From Ramlibacter alkalitolerans (lineage in GTDB: Bacteria > Pseudomonadota > Gammaproteobacteria > Burkholderiales > Burkholderiaceae_C), in the NCBI RefSeq assembly GCF_016722765.1, contig NZ_JAEQND010000006.1, forward strand, positions 124,001 through 188,000: a stretch of DNA of 64,000 nt, given 5' to 3'. A program made the position numbers and the translations under genes. Positions 17,261-26,357 of the stretch are shown in pieces; within the stretch, counting starts at the first letter, position 1; each line of letters starts with the position of its first letter. The notes below the pieces were generated by a model. It was not told the origin of the DNA and did not search any database. It saw only the letters and a program-made list of their open reading frames with translations.

Positions 17261-18358
17261 ATGAGCGGCAACACCTTCGGCAAGGCCTTCGCGGTCACCA
17301 ACTTCGGCGAATCGCACGGGCCGGCGATCGGCTGCGTGGTCGACGGCTGCCCGCCCGGGATGGAACTGTCCGAAGCCGACCTGCAACCGGACCTCGATCG
17401 CCGCCGTCCCGGCACCAGCCGCTACGTCACGCAGCGGCAGGAAGAGGACAGGGTGGAGATCCTCTCCGGCGTGTACGAGGGCAGGACCACCGGCACGCCG
17501 ATCTGCCTCCTGATCCGCAACACCGACCAGCGCAGCAAGGACTACAGCGAGGTCGCGCGCAAGTTCCGCCCCGGCCACGCCGACTACACCTACCTCGAGA
17601 AGTACGGCCTGCGCGATCCGCGCGGTGGCGGCCGCGCCTCGGCGCGCCTGACGGCACCCATGGTGGCGGCGGCCGGGGTCGCCAAGAAGTGGCTGAAGCA
17701 GAAGTACGGCACCGAGTTCCGCGGCTGCATGCAGCAGATCGGCGACGTGGAGATTCCGTTCGAGAGCTGGGACCACGTGCTGCACAACCCATTCTTCGCG
17801 CCGGTGGCCAACGTGGCCAAGCTCGAGGCCTACATGGACGAACTGCGCAAGTCCGGCGACTCCTGTGGCGCGCGCCTGCGCGTCACCGCGACCAACATGC
17901 CGGTCGGTCTCGGCCAGCCCCTGTTCGACAAGCTCGACGCCGAGATCGCCTACGCCATGATGGGCATCAACGCCGTCAAGGGCGTGGAGATCGGCGCCGG
18001 CTTCGGCTGCGTCACGCAGCGCGGCTCCAGCCACGGCGACTCGCTGACGCCGACGGGCTTCGCCACCAACAACGCCGGCGGCGTCCTGGGCGGCATCAGC
18101 ACCGGCCAGGACCTCGAGGTGTCGATCGCGATCAAGCCCACCAGCTCGATCCTGGTGCCGCGCGAAACCATCGACATCGACGGCCAGCCGACGCAGGTGA
18201 TCACCAAGGGCCGCCACGACCCCTGCGTCGGCATCCGGGCGACGCCCATCGCCGAGGCGATGCTGGCGCTGGTGGTCATGGACGCCGTGCTGCGCCATCG
18301 CGCGCAGTGCGCCGACGTGCTGCCGCCACTGACCCCGCTCGCCGCTTCCGTCGGGTAG
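17261..18358 (+). CDS. aroC: Chorismate synthase
   Basis: This 365-residue enzyme makes chorismate from 5-enolpyruvylshikimate 3-phosphate using reduced FMN, the last step of the shikimate pathway. It begins [23 protein letters not shown] and has GRASAR ([14 protein letters not shown]), QRGSSHGDS and RHDPC, all AroC signatures. The next gene's ATG immediately follows the TAG. Confidence 0.97.
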   Translation: MSGNTFGKAFAVTNFGESHGPAIGCVVDGCPPGMELSEADLQPDLDRRRPGTSRYVTQRQEEDRVEILSGVYEGRTTGTPICLLIRNTDQRSKDYSEVARKFRPGHADYTYLEKYGLRDPRGGGRASARLTAPMVAAAGVAKKWLKQKYGTEFRGCMQQIGDVEIPFESWDHVLHNPFFAPVANVAKLEAYMDELRKSGDSCGARLRVTATNMPVGLGQPLFDKLDAEIAYAMMGINAVKGVEIGAGFGCVTQRGSSHGDSLTPTGFATNNAGGVLGGISTGQDLEVSIAIKPTSSILVPRETIDIDGQPTQVITKGRHDPCVGIRATPIAEAMLALVVMDAVLRHRAQCADVLPPLTPLAASVG

Positions 18359-19546
18359 ATGGCCAGCGGTCCGCAGCCGGTTGGCATCCGCCAGCTGGTG
18401 CCCTTTGCTGCGCTCTCGGCGACCTACTTCGCCCACATCGGCTTCTTCAACCCCTACCTGCCACTGTGGCTCAAGGCGCAGGGGCTGCCGATCACGATCA
18501 TCAGCCTGCTGGCCTCGGTGCAGTCGGTCACGCGCGTCTTCGCGCCGTACGCCTGGGGCGCGCTCAGCGACCGCACCGGGGAGCGGGTGAAGCTGCTGCG
18601 CATCAGCGCCACGATCGCGCTGATCGCTTCACTGGGCCTGTGGTGGCCGGGCAGCGCGTGGTGGATCGGCCTGGTGCTGCTGCTGCTGTTCACGCACACC
18701 AGCTCGATGATGGGGCTGACGGAGGCGGCGATGGCGCACCTGGTCGCCGGCGACTGGGGCCGCTACGGCAAGGTGCGCCTGTGGGGCTCGCTGGGCTTCA
18801 TGGCGACGGTGCTGGTGGCGGGTGCCTGGTTCGAGCGCTTCGGCATGGGCGGCTTCCCCGGCTGGACGCTGGTCACCCTGGCCGGCGTGCTGCTGTGCAC
18901 CTGGTGGCTGCCGGACGCCCGGGAGGCGGCGCACGAAGGCCGCGCAGCGCACGCGCCGATCGGTGCGGCGCTGCGGCAGCCGGCGGTGCGCTGGTTCTTC
19001 GCCTCGCTGCTGTTCCACGTGATGGCGCATTTCGCGCTCTACGGCTTCCTGTCGCTGTACCTCGACGCGCTGGGCTACAGCAAGACGACCATCGGCGTGC
19101 TGTGGGCCGTCTCGGTGGTCGTGGAGGTGGCGTGGTTCTACGCCCAGGGCCGGCTGCTGCCACGCTTTGCGATGGAGCAGTGGCTGCTGATCTGCGCCCT
19201 GGCGACCGCCTTGCGCATGGCGATCACGGCGGGCCTGGCCGACTGGTTCGTCGCCTTGCTCATCGCGCAGGTGCTGCATGCGCTGACCTTCGCGACGCAC
19301 CACACCGCCTGCATCGCGATGGTGACCCGGCATTTCCCCGGCCGGCTGCGGGCGCGCGGGCAGGCCCTGTTCACGGTCACCGGCTACGGCATCGGTGGCG
19401 TCGTGGGCGTGCTCGCGGGCGGGGCGATCGCGGCGCGCTGGGGCTTCCGTCCGGTGTTCGGGACGGCGGCGCTGCTGGGCCTGCTGGCCGCGTTCTGCGC
19501 CCACCGCGTGCGGGTGTTGCAGCCAGGGGAAGCCGCCCTCGTCTGA
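18359..19546 (+). CDS. MFS transporter, 3-phenylpropionate (HcaT)-like
   Basis: This 395-residue protein has about 12 membrane helices. FAALSATYFAHIGFFNPYLPLWLKAQGL and the loop APYAWGALSDRTGERVKLLR (MFS motif A region) resemble the HcaT/MFS_1-like group. The substrate is unknown. The ATG abuts the aroC stop without spacing, suggesting coupling, although a functional link to chorismate synthesis is not evident. Confidence 0.88.
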   Translation: MASGPQPVGIRQLVPFAALSATYFAHIGFFNPYLPLWLKAQGLPITIISLLASVQSVTRVFAPYAWGALSDRTGERVKLLRISATIALIASLGLWWPGSAWWIGLVLLLLFTHTSSMMGLTEAAMAHLVAGDWGRYGKVRLWGSLGFMATVLVAGAWFERFGMGGFPGWTLVTLAGVLLCTWWLPDAREAAHEGRAAHAPIGAALRQPAVRWFFASLLFHVMAHFALYGFLSLYLDALGYSKTTIGVLWAVSVVVEVAWFYAQGRLLPRFAMEQWLLICALATALRMAITAGLADWFVALLIAQVLHALTFATHHTACIAMVTRHFPGRLRARGQALFTVTGYGIGGVVGVLAGGAIAARWGFRPVFGTAALLGLLAAFCAHRVRVLQPGEAALV

Positions 19547-19604
19547 CGCACGGAGCGGCACACGGGCGCCAGCAGGAATCGCCCGGACGCAGCAGAATGG
19601 CTGC

Positions 19605-20042
19605 ATGCTCGCGGCCGCCCGCCTGTTCCGTTATCTCTGGGCCATCCCTTACACGCTGCTGGGGCTGCTGCTCGGCGGCGTCGCCGTGCTGTGCGGGGCC
19701 AGGGTGCGCCGGCACCAGGGCGTGCTGGAGATCTACGGCGGCCGCGCCGGCGATGCCATTGCGCGCCTGCCGCGCCTGTTCGGCTTTTCCGCCATGACGC
19801 TGGGCCACGTGATCCTGGCCGTCGACCGCTCGGCCCTGGTGCAGCTGCGCCGCCACGAGCACGTGCACGTGCGCCAGTACGAGCGCTGGGGCCCGCTGTT
19901 CCTGCCGGCCTACCTGCTGTCCAGCCTGGTGCAACTGCTGCGCGGCCGCAATCCCTACCGGGAAAACCATTTCGAGCGCCAGGCCTATGCGCTGGCACCG
20001 GCCCGGCGGCGGGCGGCGTCCACACAGGAGCCAGGCCCTTAA
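19605..20042 (+). CDS. Small membrane protein with HExxH motif
   Basis: This 145-residue protein has an N-terminal membrane helix (about 12-32, AIPYTLLGLLLGGVAVL), a middle region and a probable second hydrophobic segment (about 61-75). Then comes RRHEHVHVRQYERWG, where residues 84-88 read HEHVH, an HExxH zinc-site pattern. A hydrophobic stretch (LFLPAYLLSSLVQLL) and NPYRENHFERQAY follow. The latter, an Asn/Glu-rich helix after HExxH, could provide the third ligand. I do not recognise a characterised family. A membrane zincin is possible but unproven. Confidence 0.75.
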   Translation: MLAAARLFRYLWAIPYTLLGLLLGGVAVLCGARVRRHQGVLEIYGGRAGDAIARLPRLFGFSAMTLGHVILAVDRSALVQLRRHEHVHVRQYERWGPLFLPAYLLSSLVQLLRGRNPYRENHFERQAYALAPARRRAASTQEPGP

Positions 20043-20108
20043 GGGCCAGCCCGGCCACACGAGGGGTCCGATTCGCTGCATCATCGATCCTGGCGAAAGG
20101 AGTTCCGA

Positions 20109-20299
20109 ATGGACAACGTGAGTTCCCATCCCGGCGATGCCATCCGCATCATCGACCTGACCCGGCAGACGGACGTGCAGTTCTGGTGCCGCGTCTTCGA
20201 CGTGAGCATGGACCAGTTGCGCGATGCCGTGCATCACGCAGGGCATCAGGTCGAGCAAGTGGAACGCTACCTGCGCCAGAAGAACATCCACGCGCTCTG

Positions 20300-20300
<1 letters not shown>
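20109..20300 (+). CDS. DUF3606 small protein
   Basis: This 63-residue protein reads RIIDLTRQTDVQFWCRVFDVSMDQLRDAVHHAG...VERYLRQK, the DUF3606 pattern (an acidic IDL start, then W/F...F.V....L..AV...G). It is a helical HTH-like fold of unknown function. GGAG lies before ATG 20109. Its stop overlaps the start of the aldo/keto reductase gene. A second DUF3606 gene is at the right end of the window. Confidence 0.85.
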
Positions 20301-21325
<1,025 letters not shown>

Positions 21326-21412
21326 TCCGGCTCCGACGAAGCGGTCCGTCCTTTTCCGCGCCGCGGCGTGGACGGCCCGCCGCACCATGGAGGTTTGCCA
21401 CAGGAGGCCGAC

Positions 21413-22417
21413 ATGGACAACAAACCCAAAGCCAGGGACCAGGCGCGCGGCGCCGGCGAAGCGACCGCCGAGAAACAGCGCGAACTGCAACGCGAGCAGG
21501 ACCGCAAGGAACCCGGCGAGAGCGCCGGCGGCGGCAAGGACAAGGGCGCGCCGCAGACCAGCAGCCAGAAGTACCCCGAAGACCTGCCTTCCCAGCACCT
21601 GCAGAAGCCGGGCCAGGAAAAGGACATGGAGCTCAAGCCGCAGTTCATGGCCCCGCAGTACAAGGGCAGCGGCAAGCTCGAAGGCATGGCCGCCCTGATC
21701 ACCGGCGGCGACTCCGGCATCGGCCGCGCGGTGGCGGTGCTCTATGCGCGCGAAGGGGCCGACGTGGCGATCGTCTACCTGGCCTCGCACGAGGATGCGC
21801 AGGAGACCAGGCGCTGCATCGAGAAGGAAGGGCGGCGCTGCCTGCTGATCCCGGGGGACGTGAAGGACAGCGCGTTCTGCAAGCAGTCCGTCGAGAAGAC
21901 CGTCAAGGAGTTCGGCAAGCTCGACATCCTGGTGAACAACGCCGCCTTCCAGGAGCATGCGCATTCGCTGGAAGACATCACCGATGAGCGCATGCGCGAG
22001 ACCTACGAGACCAACATCATGGGCTACATGCGCATGGCCCGGGCGGCGCTGCCGCACCTGAAAGCGGGCGCCTCCATCATCAACACCGGCTCGGTCACGG
22101 GCCTGCAGGGCAGCGCCAAGCTGCTGGACTACTCGGGCACGAAGGGAGCGATCCATGCGTTCACCATGTCGCTGGCCTCTTCGCTGATCGACAAGGGCAT
22201 CCGCGTCAACGCGGTGGCGCCGGGCCCCGTGTGGACGCCGCTGAATCCGGCGGACGCGAGCTCCGAGGAGATCGTGGAATTCGGCAAGCAGACCGACTTC
22301 AAGCGCCCGGCGCAGCCGGAGGAGCTGTCGCCCGCCTACGTGTTCCTGGCCTCGCCGGCCTGCGCGAGCTACATCACGGGCATCGTGCTGCCGATCACGG
22401 GGAGTGTGGGCAGCTAG
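21413..22417 (+). CDS. SDR oxidoreductase, YghA/stress-protein-39 type
   Basis: This 334-residue short-chain dehydrogenase has an N-terminal 80-residue hydrophilic Lys/Glu/Gln-rich tail (DNKPKARDQARG... SQKYPEDLPSQHLQKPGQEK). The Rossmann domain follows: ALITGGDSGIGRAV, NNAAFQEH, catalytic Ser in NTGSVTGL and YSGTK. The tail and PEDLPSQHLQKPG are typical of the general-stress SDRs (E. coli YghA, Bacillus GS39). The start at 21413 follows CAGGAGG. The substrate is unknown. Confidence 0.92.
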   Translation: MDNKPKARDQARGAGEATAEKQRELQREQDRKEPGESAGGGKDKGAPQTSSQKYPEDLPSQHLQKPGQEKDMELKPQFMAPQYKGSGKLEGMAALITGGDSGIGRAVAVLYAREGADVAIVYLASHEDAQETRRCIEKEGRRCLLIPGDVKDSAFCKQSVEKTVKEFGKLDILVNNAAFQEHAHSLEDITDERMRETYETNIMGYMRMARAALPHLKAGASIINTGSVTGLQGSAKLLDYSGTKGAIHAFTMSLASSLIDKGIRVNAVAPGPVWTPLNPADASSEEIVEFGKQTDFKRPAQPEELSPAYVFLASPACASYITGIVLPITGSVGS

Positions 22418-22423
22418 CAGGGC

Positions 22424-22504
22424 CGTCACCCCGCGCAGGCGGGGGCCCAGAGCACGCGCGCCGCGCGTGGAAAGCCCTGGATTCCCGCCTCCGCGGGAAT
22501 GACG
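22424..22504. repeat. Family B palindromic repeat, complete (B2)
   Basis: CGTCACCCCGCGCAGGCGGGGG...CCCTGGATTCCCGCCTCCGCGGGAATGACG. Each end has its own small hairpin and the two ends are inverted with respect to each other. It lies between the SDR and DsbA-like genes. Confidence 0.88.
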
Positions 22505-22546
22505 GAGTGGGCGTCACGACTTCTCCATCCGACTCACAATGGCGCC

Positions 22547-23224
22547 ATGACGCAAACCCTCCACATCGACTTCGTCTCCGACGTGGCGTGCCCCTGGTGC
22601 GCCGTCGGGCTCGCTTCCCTCGAGCGCGCGCTGCAGAACCTGGCCGGCGAAGTGCCGGTCGAGATCCGCTTCCAGCCCTTCGAGCTCAATCCGCAGATGG
22701 GCGCCGAGGGGCAGGACGTGACCGAGCACCTGACGCAGAAGTACGGCTCCACGCCGGAGCAGCAGGCGCAGGCGCGCGCCGGCATCGCGCAGCGCGGTGC
22801 GGCGGTGGGTTTCGAGTTCCGCAAGGAAGGCCGCGGGCGCATCTGGAACACCTTCGACGCGCACCGGCTGCTGTTCTGGGCCGGCGAGCAGGGCGCGCAG
22901 CAGCAGCGTGACCTGAAGATGGCGCTGCTGCGGGCCTACCACGGCGAAGGCCGCAATCCCTCGGATCCTGCGGTGCTGGCCGAGGTCGCCGAGTCGGTGG
23001 GGCTCGATCGCAAGCAGGCCGAGGACATCCTCGCAGGCGACCGCTACGCGCAGGAAGTGCGCGACGCCGAACAGCACTGGCACAGCCTGGGCATCAGCGC
23101 CGTGCCCTCGGTGGTGATCAACAACCGCCACCTGATCCAGGGCGGCCAGCCGCCGGAGCTGTTCGAGCAGGCCTTGCGGCAGCTCGCGCAGCAGCCGGCG
23201 GGGTCGGCGACGACGGAGGCTTGA
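22547..23224 (+). CDS. DsbA-family oxidoreductase, FrnE-like
   Basis: This 225-residue thioredoxin-fold protein has an active-site CPWC in SDVACPWCAVGLA and the cis-Pro region ISAVPSVVINNR. There is no signal peptide, so it is cytoplasmic, as in the FrnE/2-hydroxychromene-carboxylate isomerase-like group. FrnE of Deinococcus is a cytoplasmic disulfide isomerase linked to oxidative stress; here only the family is certain. ATG 22547 precedes TQTLHIDFVSD, the usual start. Confidence 0.9.
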   Translation: MTQTLHIDFVSDVACPWCAVGLASLERALQNLAGEVPVEIRFQPFELNPQMGAEGQDVTEHLTQKYGSTPEQQAQARAGIAQRGAAVGFEFRKEGRGRIWNTFDAHRLLFWAGEQGAQQQRDLKMALLRAYHGEGRNPSDPAVLAEVAESVGLDRKQAEDILAGDRYAQEVRDAEQHWHSLGISAVPSVVINNRHLIQGGQPPELFEQALRQLAQQPAGSATTEA

Positions 23225-23237
23225 GGCGGCGGGTTCG

Positions 23238-23327
23238 GTAGGCTGGTGGTGAGCCGCGCAGCGCGCAAACCCCAGCGATGCGCACAGCGCTGGGGTTCGC
23301 GGCCTTCGGCGCTCACCGCCAGCCTAC
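23238..23327. repeat. Family A palindromic repeat, complete (A6)
   Basis: GTAGGCTGGTGGTGAGC...AAACCCCAGCG...CGCTGGGGTTCGCG...CTCACCGCCAGCCTAC. It lies between the convergent DsbA-like gene and the hsp20 pair. Confidence 0.9.
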
Positions 23328-23423
23328 GAGATCACCAGCAACGACCCCGTCATCGAGCATCGCCTCGGTCTCCATCGCAGCCAGGCCAGCGCGGATCTCT
23401 CTTCGGCGGCCCAGCCGGCGATC

Positions 23424-23834
23424 TCAGCCGGCCTGCACCTGGATCCGGCGCGGGCGCGCTTCCTCGGCTTTCGGGATCGTCAGGCGCAGCACGCCGTCAC
23501 GCAGCTGCGCCTCGATGCGCCCGGCATCCAGCTCGCGGCTCAGGGTGAACTGGCGGCGGTAGGCCGGGCACTGCAGCTCGCCGTACACCAGTTCCATGTC
23601 GGGCGGCGTGCTGGCGGCGCTGGCCGTGGCCTCGATCAGCAGCGTCTCGCCGTCGATGCGCAGGTTCAGCTGGTCCCGCGTCACGCCGGGCAGGTCCGCC
23701 AGCAGCGTGATCGCGTTCTCGTTCTCGTACACGTCCACCGGCGGCACGACGAAGGCCTGCGCTGCGTCGCCGGCACCAGCCGCGTTGGCAGGCGCGCGCC
23801 CGGAGGCGGAAGCATTCTGGACAGCATTCGTCAT
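23424..23834 (-). CDS. Hsp20/alpha-crystallin small heat shock protein (second gene)
   Basis: This 136-residue ATP-independent holdase has a short Ala-rich N-terminus and an alpha-crystallin domain (about 30-130). VPPVDVYENENAITLLADLPGV, LNLRIDGETLLIEA, RRQFTLSRELDAGRIEA and the signature LRDGVLRLTIPK are visible. The C-terminal I-x-I tail is represented by RRIQVQ. It lies 11 bp after the first hsp20 gene and shares its sigma-32-like promoter. Two unequal Hsp20s in one operon are common and may form mixed oligomers. Confidence 0.93.
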   Translation of the reverse strand: MTNAVQNASASGRAPANAAGAGDAAQAFVVPPVDVYENENAITLLADLPGVTRDQLNLRIDGETLLIEATASAASTPPDMELVYGELQCPAYRRQFTLSRELDAGRIEAQLRDGVLRLTIPKAEEARPRRIQVQAG

Positions 23835-23845
23835 GGCGATCTCCT

Positions 23846-24289
23846 TCAGTTCACTTCGATGCGGCGGGGCAGCGAGGACTCGCGCTTGGCCACGCTCACG
23901 CGCAGCACGCCGTCGCGATAGCTCGCTTCGACCCGGGCCGGGTCGGCATCCTCGGGCAGGCTCACCACGCGGCGGAAGGGGCCGGCGAAGCGCTCGTTGG
24001 CGTACACGCTGGCGCGCTCGTCGCCCGGGGGCAGTTCGCTGCGGCGCTCGCCGGCGATCACCAGCAGGCCGCGGTCGACCGTGATTTCCAGCTTGGCCGG
24101 GTCGACCCCGGGCGCGAGCGCCTGCACCTCGATGGAAGTCGGCGAGCTGCCGACGTTCAGCACGGGGAAGCCCGCGCCGGCCTGGGAACGGATGCTGGAG
24201 CCGGGGCTGGGGAACACGCGGTCGAGCATCGATTGCATGCGGTTCAGTTCCGCGAACAGGTCCGCGGTCGATCGGAACAAGGGACTCAT
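23846..24289 (-). CDS. Hsp20/alpha-crystallin small heat shock protein (first gene)
   Basis: This 147-residue protein has an N-terminal helix typical of class A bacterial sHsps (LFRSTADLFAELNRMQSMLDRVF). Its alpha-crystallin domain includes VQALAPGVDPAKLEITVDRGLL, RRVVSLPEDADPARVEASYRD and GVLRVSVAK. GGAGAGAGCG precedes the ATG. It is the first gene of the pair behind the heat-shock promoter at 24340-24367. Confidence 0.94.
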   Translation of the reverse strand: MSPLFRSTADLFAELNRMQSMLDRVFPSPGSSIRSQAGAGFPVLNVGSSPTSIEVQALAPGVDPAKLEITVDRGLLVIAGERRSELPPGDERASVYANERFAGPFRRVVSLPEDADPARVEASYRDGVLRVSVAKRESSLPRRIEVN

Positions 24290-24339
24290 GGCTCGCTCTC
24301 TCCTTTCATTTCCTTTCTGTCGCGTCGGAGCGATCCGGA

Positions 24340-24367
24340 ATTAGGGTCGACCCGCCGGGCTTTCAAG
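24340..24367 (-). promoter_or_regulatory. Sigma-32 (RpoH) type promoter of the hsp20 pair
   Basis: On the minus strand, CTTGAAA (24367-24361) is followed after 14 bases by CCCTAAT (24346-24340). The RpoH consensus is CTTGAAA, 13-15 bases, CCCCATNT. The -35 is perfect and the -10 matches well. It lies 50 bp upstream of the first hsp20 ATG. The -35 box is only about 40 bp from the divergent tam start. Confidence 0.8.
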
Positions 24368-24404
24368 GGGTCGCAGGCGCGGCACGCCGGCTAGACTCTG
24401 CGCG

Positions 24405-25184
24405 ATGAAAAGCTGGGACGCCGGTCAGTACACGCGCTTCGAGGCCGAACGCAACCGGCCGATCCACGACCTGCTGGCGCAACTGCCGGACGAAGGCATC
24501 CGCCGCGCCGTCGACATCGGTTGCGGGCCCGGCAATTCGACCGAGCTGCTGCTGCGGCGCTGGCCCGGCGCCGAGGTGCGGGGCATGGACAACTCGCCGG
24601 AGATGATCGCCGCCGCCCGCGAACGGCTGCCCGGCGTGCATTTCGAACTGGCCGACGCGGCCGCCTGGAGCAGCGACGGCTTCGCGCCCGACCTGGTCTT
24701 TTCGAACGCCGTCCTGCAGTGGGTGCCGGACCACGCGCGCGTGCTGCCCGCGCTGCTGCGCGAGCTGGCGCCCGGCGGCTGGCTGGCCGTGCAGATGCCC
24801 GACAACCTGCAGGAGCCGGCACATCGCCTGATGCGCGAAGTGGCCGCGCAGGGTCCGTGGGCCCAGCGGCTGGCGGCCGCCGTCGCCCGGCGCGATGCGC
24901 CGCTGGCGGCCGACGGCTACTTCCGCATCCTGCGCGAGGCGGCTGCGCACGTCGACCTCTGGCGCACCACCTACCACCACCAGCTCGCCGGCGGGCCGCG
25001 CGCCGTGGTCGAGTGGTTCAAGGGCAGCGGCCTGCGCCCCTTCCTGCAGCCGCTCACGCCGGACGAGCAGGCCGAGTACCTGGCGCGCTACGAAGCGGCG
25101 CTCGCCGGCGCCTACGCGCCGCTCGCCGACGGCACGGTGCTGCTGCCGTTCCCGCGGCTGTTCTTCATCGCGCGCCGCGGCTGA
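24405..25184 (+). CDS. tam: Trans-aconitate 2-methyltransferase
   Basis: This 259-residue SAM-dependent methyltransferase starts [23 protein letters not shown], typical of Tam. Motif I is [15 protein letters not shown], followed by [25 protein letters not shown] and [12 protein letters not shown]. Tam methylates trans-aconitate, an aconitase inhibitor formed spontaneously from cis-aconitate. It is divergent from the hsp20 pair. Confidence 0.93.
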   Translation: MKSWDAGQYTRFEAERNRPIHDLLAQLPDEGIRRAVDIGCGPGNSTELLLRRWPGAEVRGMDNSPEMIAAARERLPGVHFELADAAAWSSDGFAPDLVFSNAVLQWVPDHARVLPALLRELAPGGWLAVQMPDNLQEPAHRLMREVAAQGPWAQRLAAAVARRDAPLAADGYFRILREAAAHVDLWRTTYHHQLAGGPRAVVEWFKGSGLRPFLQPLTPDEQAEYLARYEAALAGAYAPLADGTVLLPFPRLFFIARRG

Positions 25185-25361
25185 GGCGCTTGCGGGTCGG
25201 CCCGTACGGTCGTTCCCGTGAAGAGCGCCGCGCAGGGGCTGCCGGCCGCGGCGTTGCGAGTTAACCCGCAAGCCAGCGCCGCGCGCCGCTCGTGAGAATC
25301 AGGCGTGCTCGCCGCCCTCCGCTCCGGGCGCTTCCTTCCGCTTCAAACCAGGAGATCCACC

Positions 25362-26357
25362 ATGCAACGTCGTACTGCTCTCTCGGCGATGGGGTTGGCG
25401 CTCGCGAGCCACCATGCCTTTGCGCAGCAGCCCATCGTGATCAAGTTCAGCCACGTCGTGACGGACGACACGCCCAAGGGCAAGGGTGCGCTGAAGTTCA
25501 AGGAGCTCGCCGAGAAGTACACGGGCGGCCGCGTGAAGGTCGAGGTCTACCCGAACTCCACCCTCTACAAGGACAAGGAGGAACTCGACGCCCTGAACAG
25601 CGGCTCGGTGCAGATGCTGGCGCCCTCGACCGCGAAGTTCCGGCCCATCGGCGTGCCCGAGTTCGAGGCCATGGACCTGCCCTTCATCTTCAACGGCGAG
25701 GAGGGCTACTACAAGACGGTGGACGGGCCCATCGGCGGCGGGCTGCTCAAGCGCCTGGAAGCCAAGGGCATCACCGGCCTGGCGTACTGGGACAACGGCT
25801 TCCACATGGTCTCGGCCAACCGGCCGCTGCTGCTGCCGGCCGACTTCCAGGGCCTGAAGATCCGCATCTCCGGCTCCAAGATCGCCGACCTGTACTTCCG
25901 CAAGATGGGCGCGCTGCCGCAGATCATGGCCTTCTCGGAGGTGTACCACGCGCTGCAGACGGGCGTGGTGGACGGCTGCGAGAACACGCCGTCGAACTAC
26001 TGGACGCAGAAGTTCCACGAGGTGCAGAAGCACATCACCGTGTCGAACCACGCGCACCTGCAGTACGCCGTGGTCACCAACTCGAAGTTCTGGAACGGCC
26101 TGCCCGGCGACGTGCGCGGCCAGCTGACCAAGGCCATGGCCGAAGCCACGCGCTACACGAATTCCATCGCGAAGCAGGAGAACGTGGATGCGCTGGAGAA
26201 GATCAAGGCCTCCGGCAAGACCACGCTGCACTACCTGACGCCGCAGCAGCGCAATGCCTGGGTGGTGGCGCTCAAGCCGGTGTACCACGAGGCCGAGGCG
26301 CGGGTGGGCAAGCAGGTCGTGGATGACCTCCTCAAGTCGGCTGGCATCGTGGCCTGA
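25362..26357 (+). CDS. TRAP transporter substrate-binding protein DctP
   Basis: This 331-residue periplasmic receptor has a short signal peptide (MQRRTALSAMGLALASHHAFAQ) with an RR-like start and the DctP pattern IVIKFSHVVTDDTPKGKGALKF. GGRVKVEVYPNSTLYKDKEEL, the carboxylate-anchoring region LKIRISGSKIADLYFRKMG and GVVDGCENTPSNYWTQKF are also present. It probably binds a C4-type or similar carboxylate. GGAG precedes the ATG. It is followed by a fused DctQM gene whose start overlaps its end. Confidence 0.94.
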   Translation: MQRRTALSAMGLALASHHAFAQQPIVIKFSHVVTDDTPKGKGALKFKELAEKYTGGRVKVEVYPNSTLYKDKEELDALNSGSVQMLAPSTAKFRPIGVPEFEAMDLPFIFNGEEGYYKTVDGPIGGGLLKRLEAKGITGLAYWDNGFHMVSANRPLLLPADFQGLKIRISGSKIADLYFRKMGALPQIMAFSEVYHALQTGVVDGCENTPSNYWTQKFHEVQKHITVSNHAHLQYAVVTNSKFWNGLPGDVRGQLTKAMAEATRYTNSIAKQENVDALEKIKASGKTTLHYLTPQQRNAWVVALKPVYHEAEARVGKQVVDDLLKSAGIVA

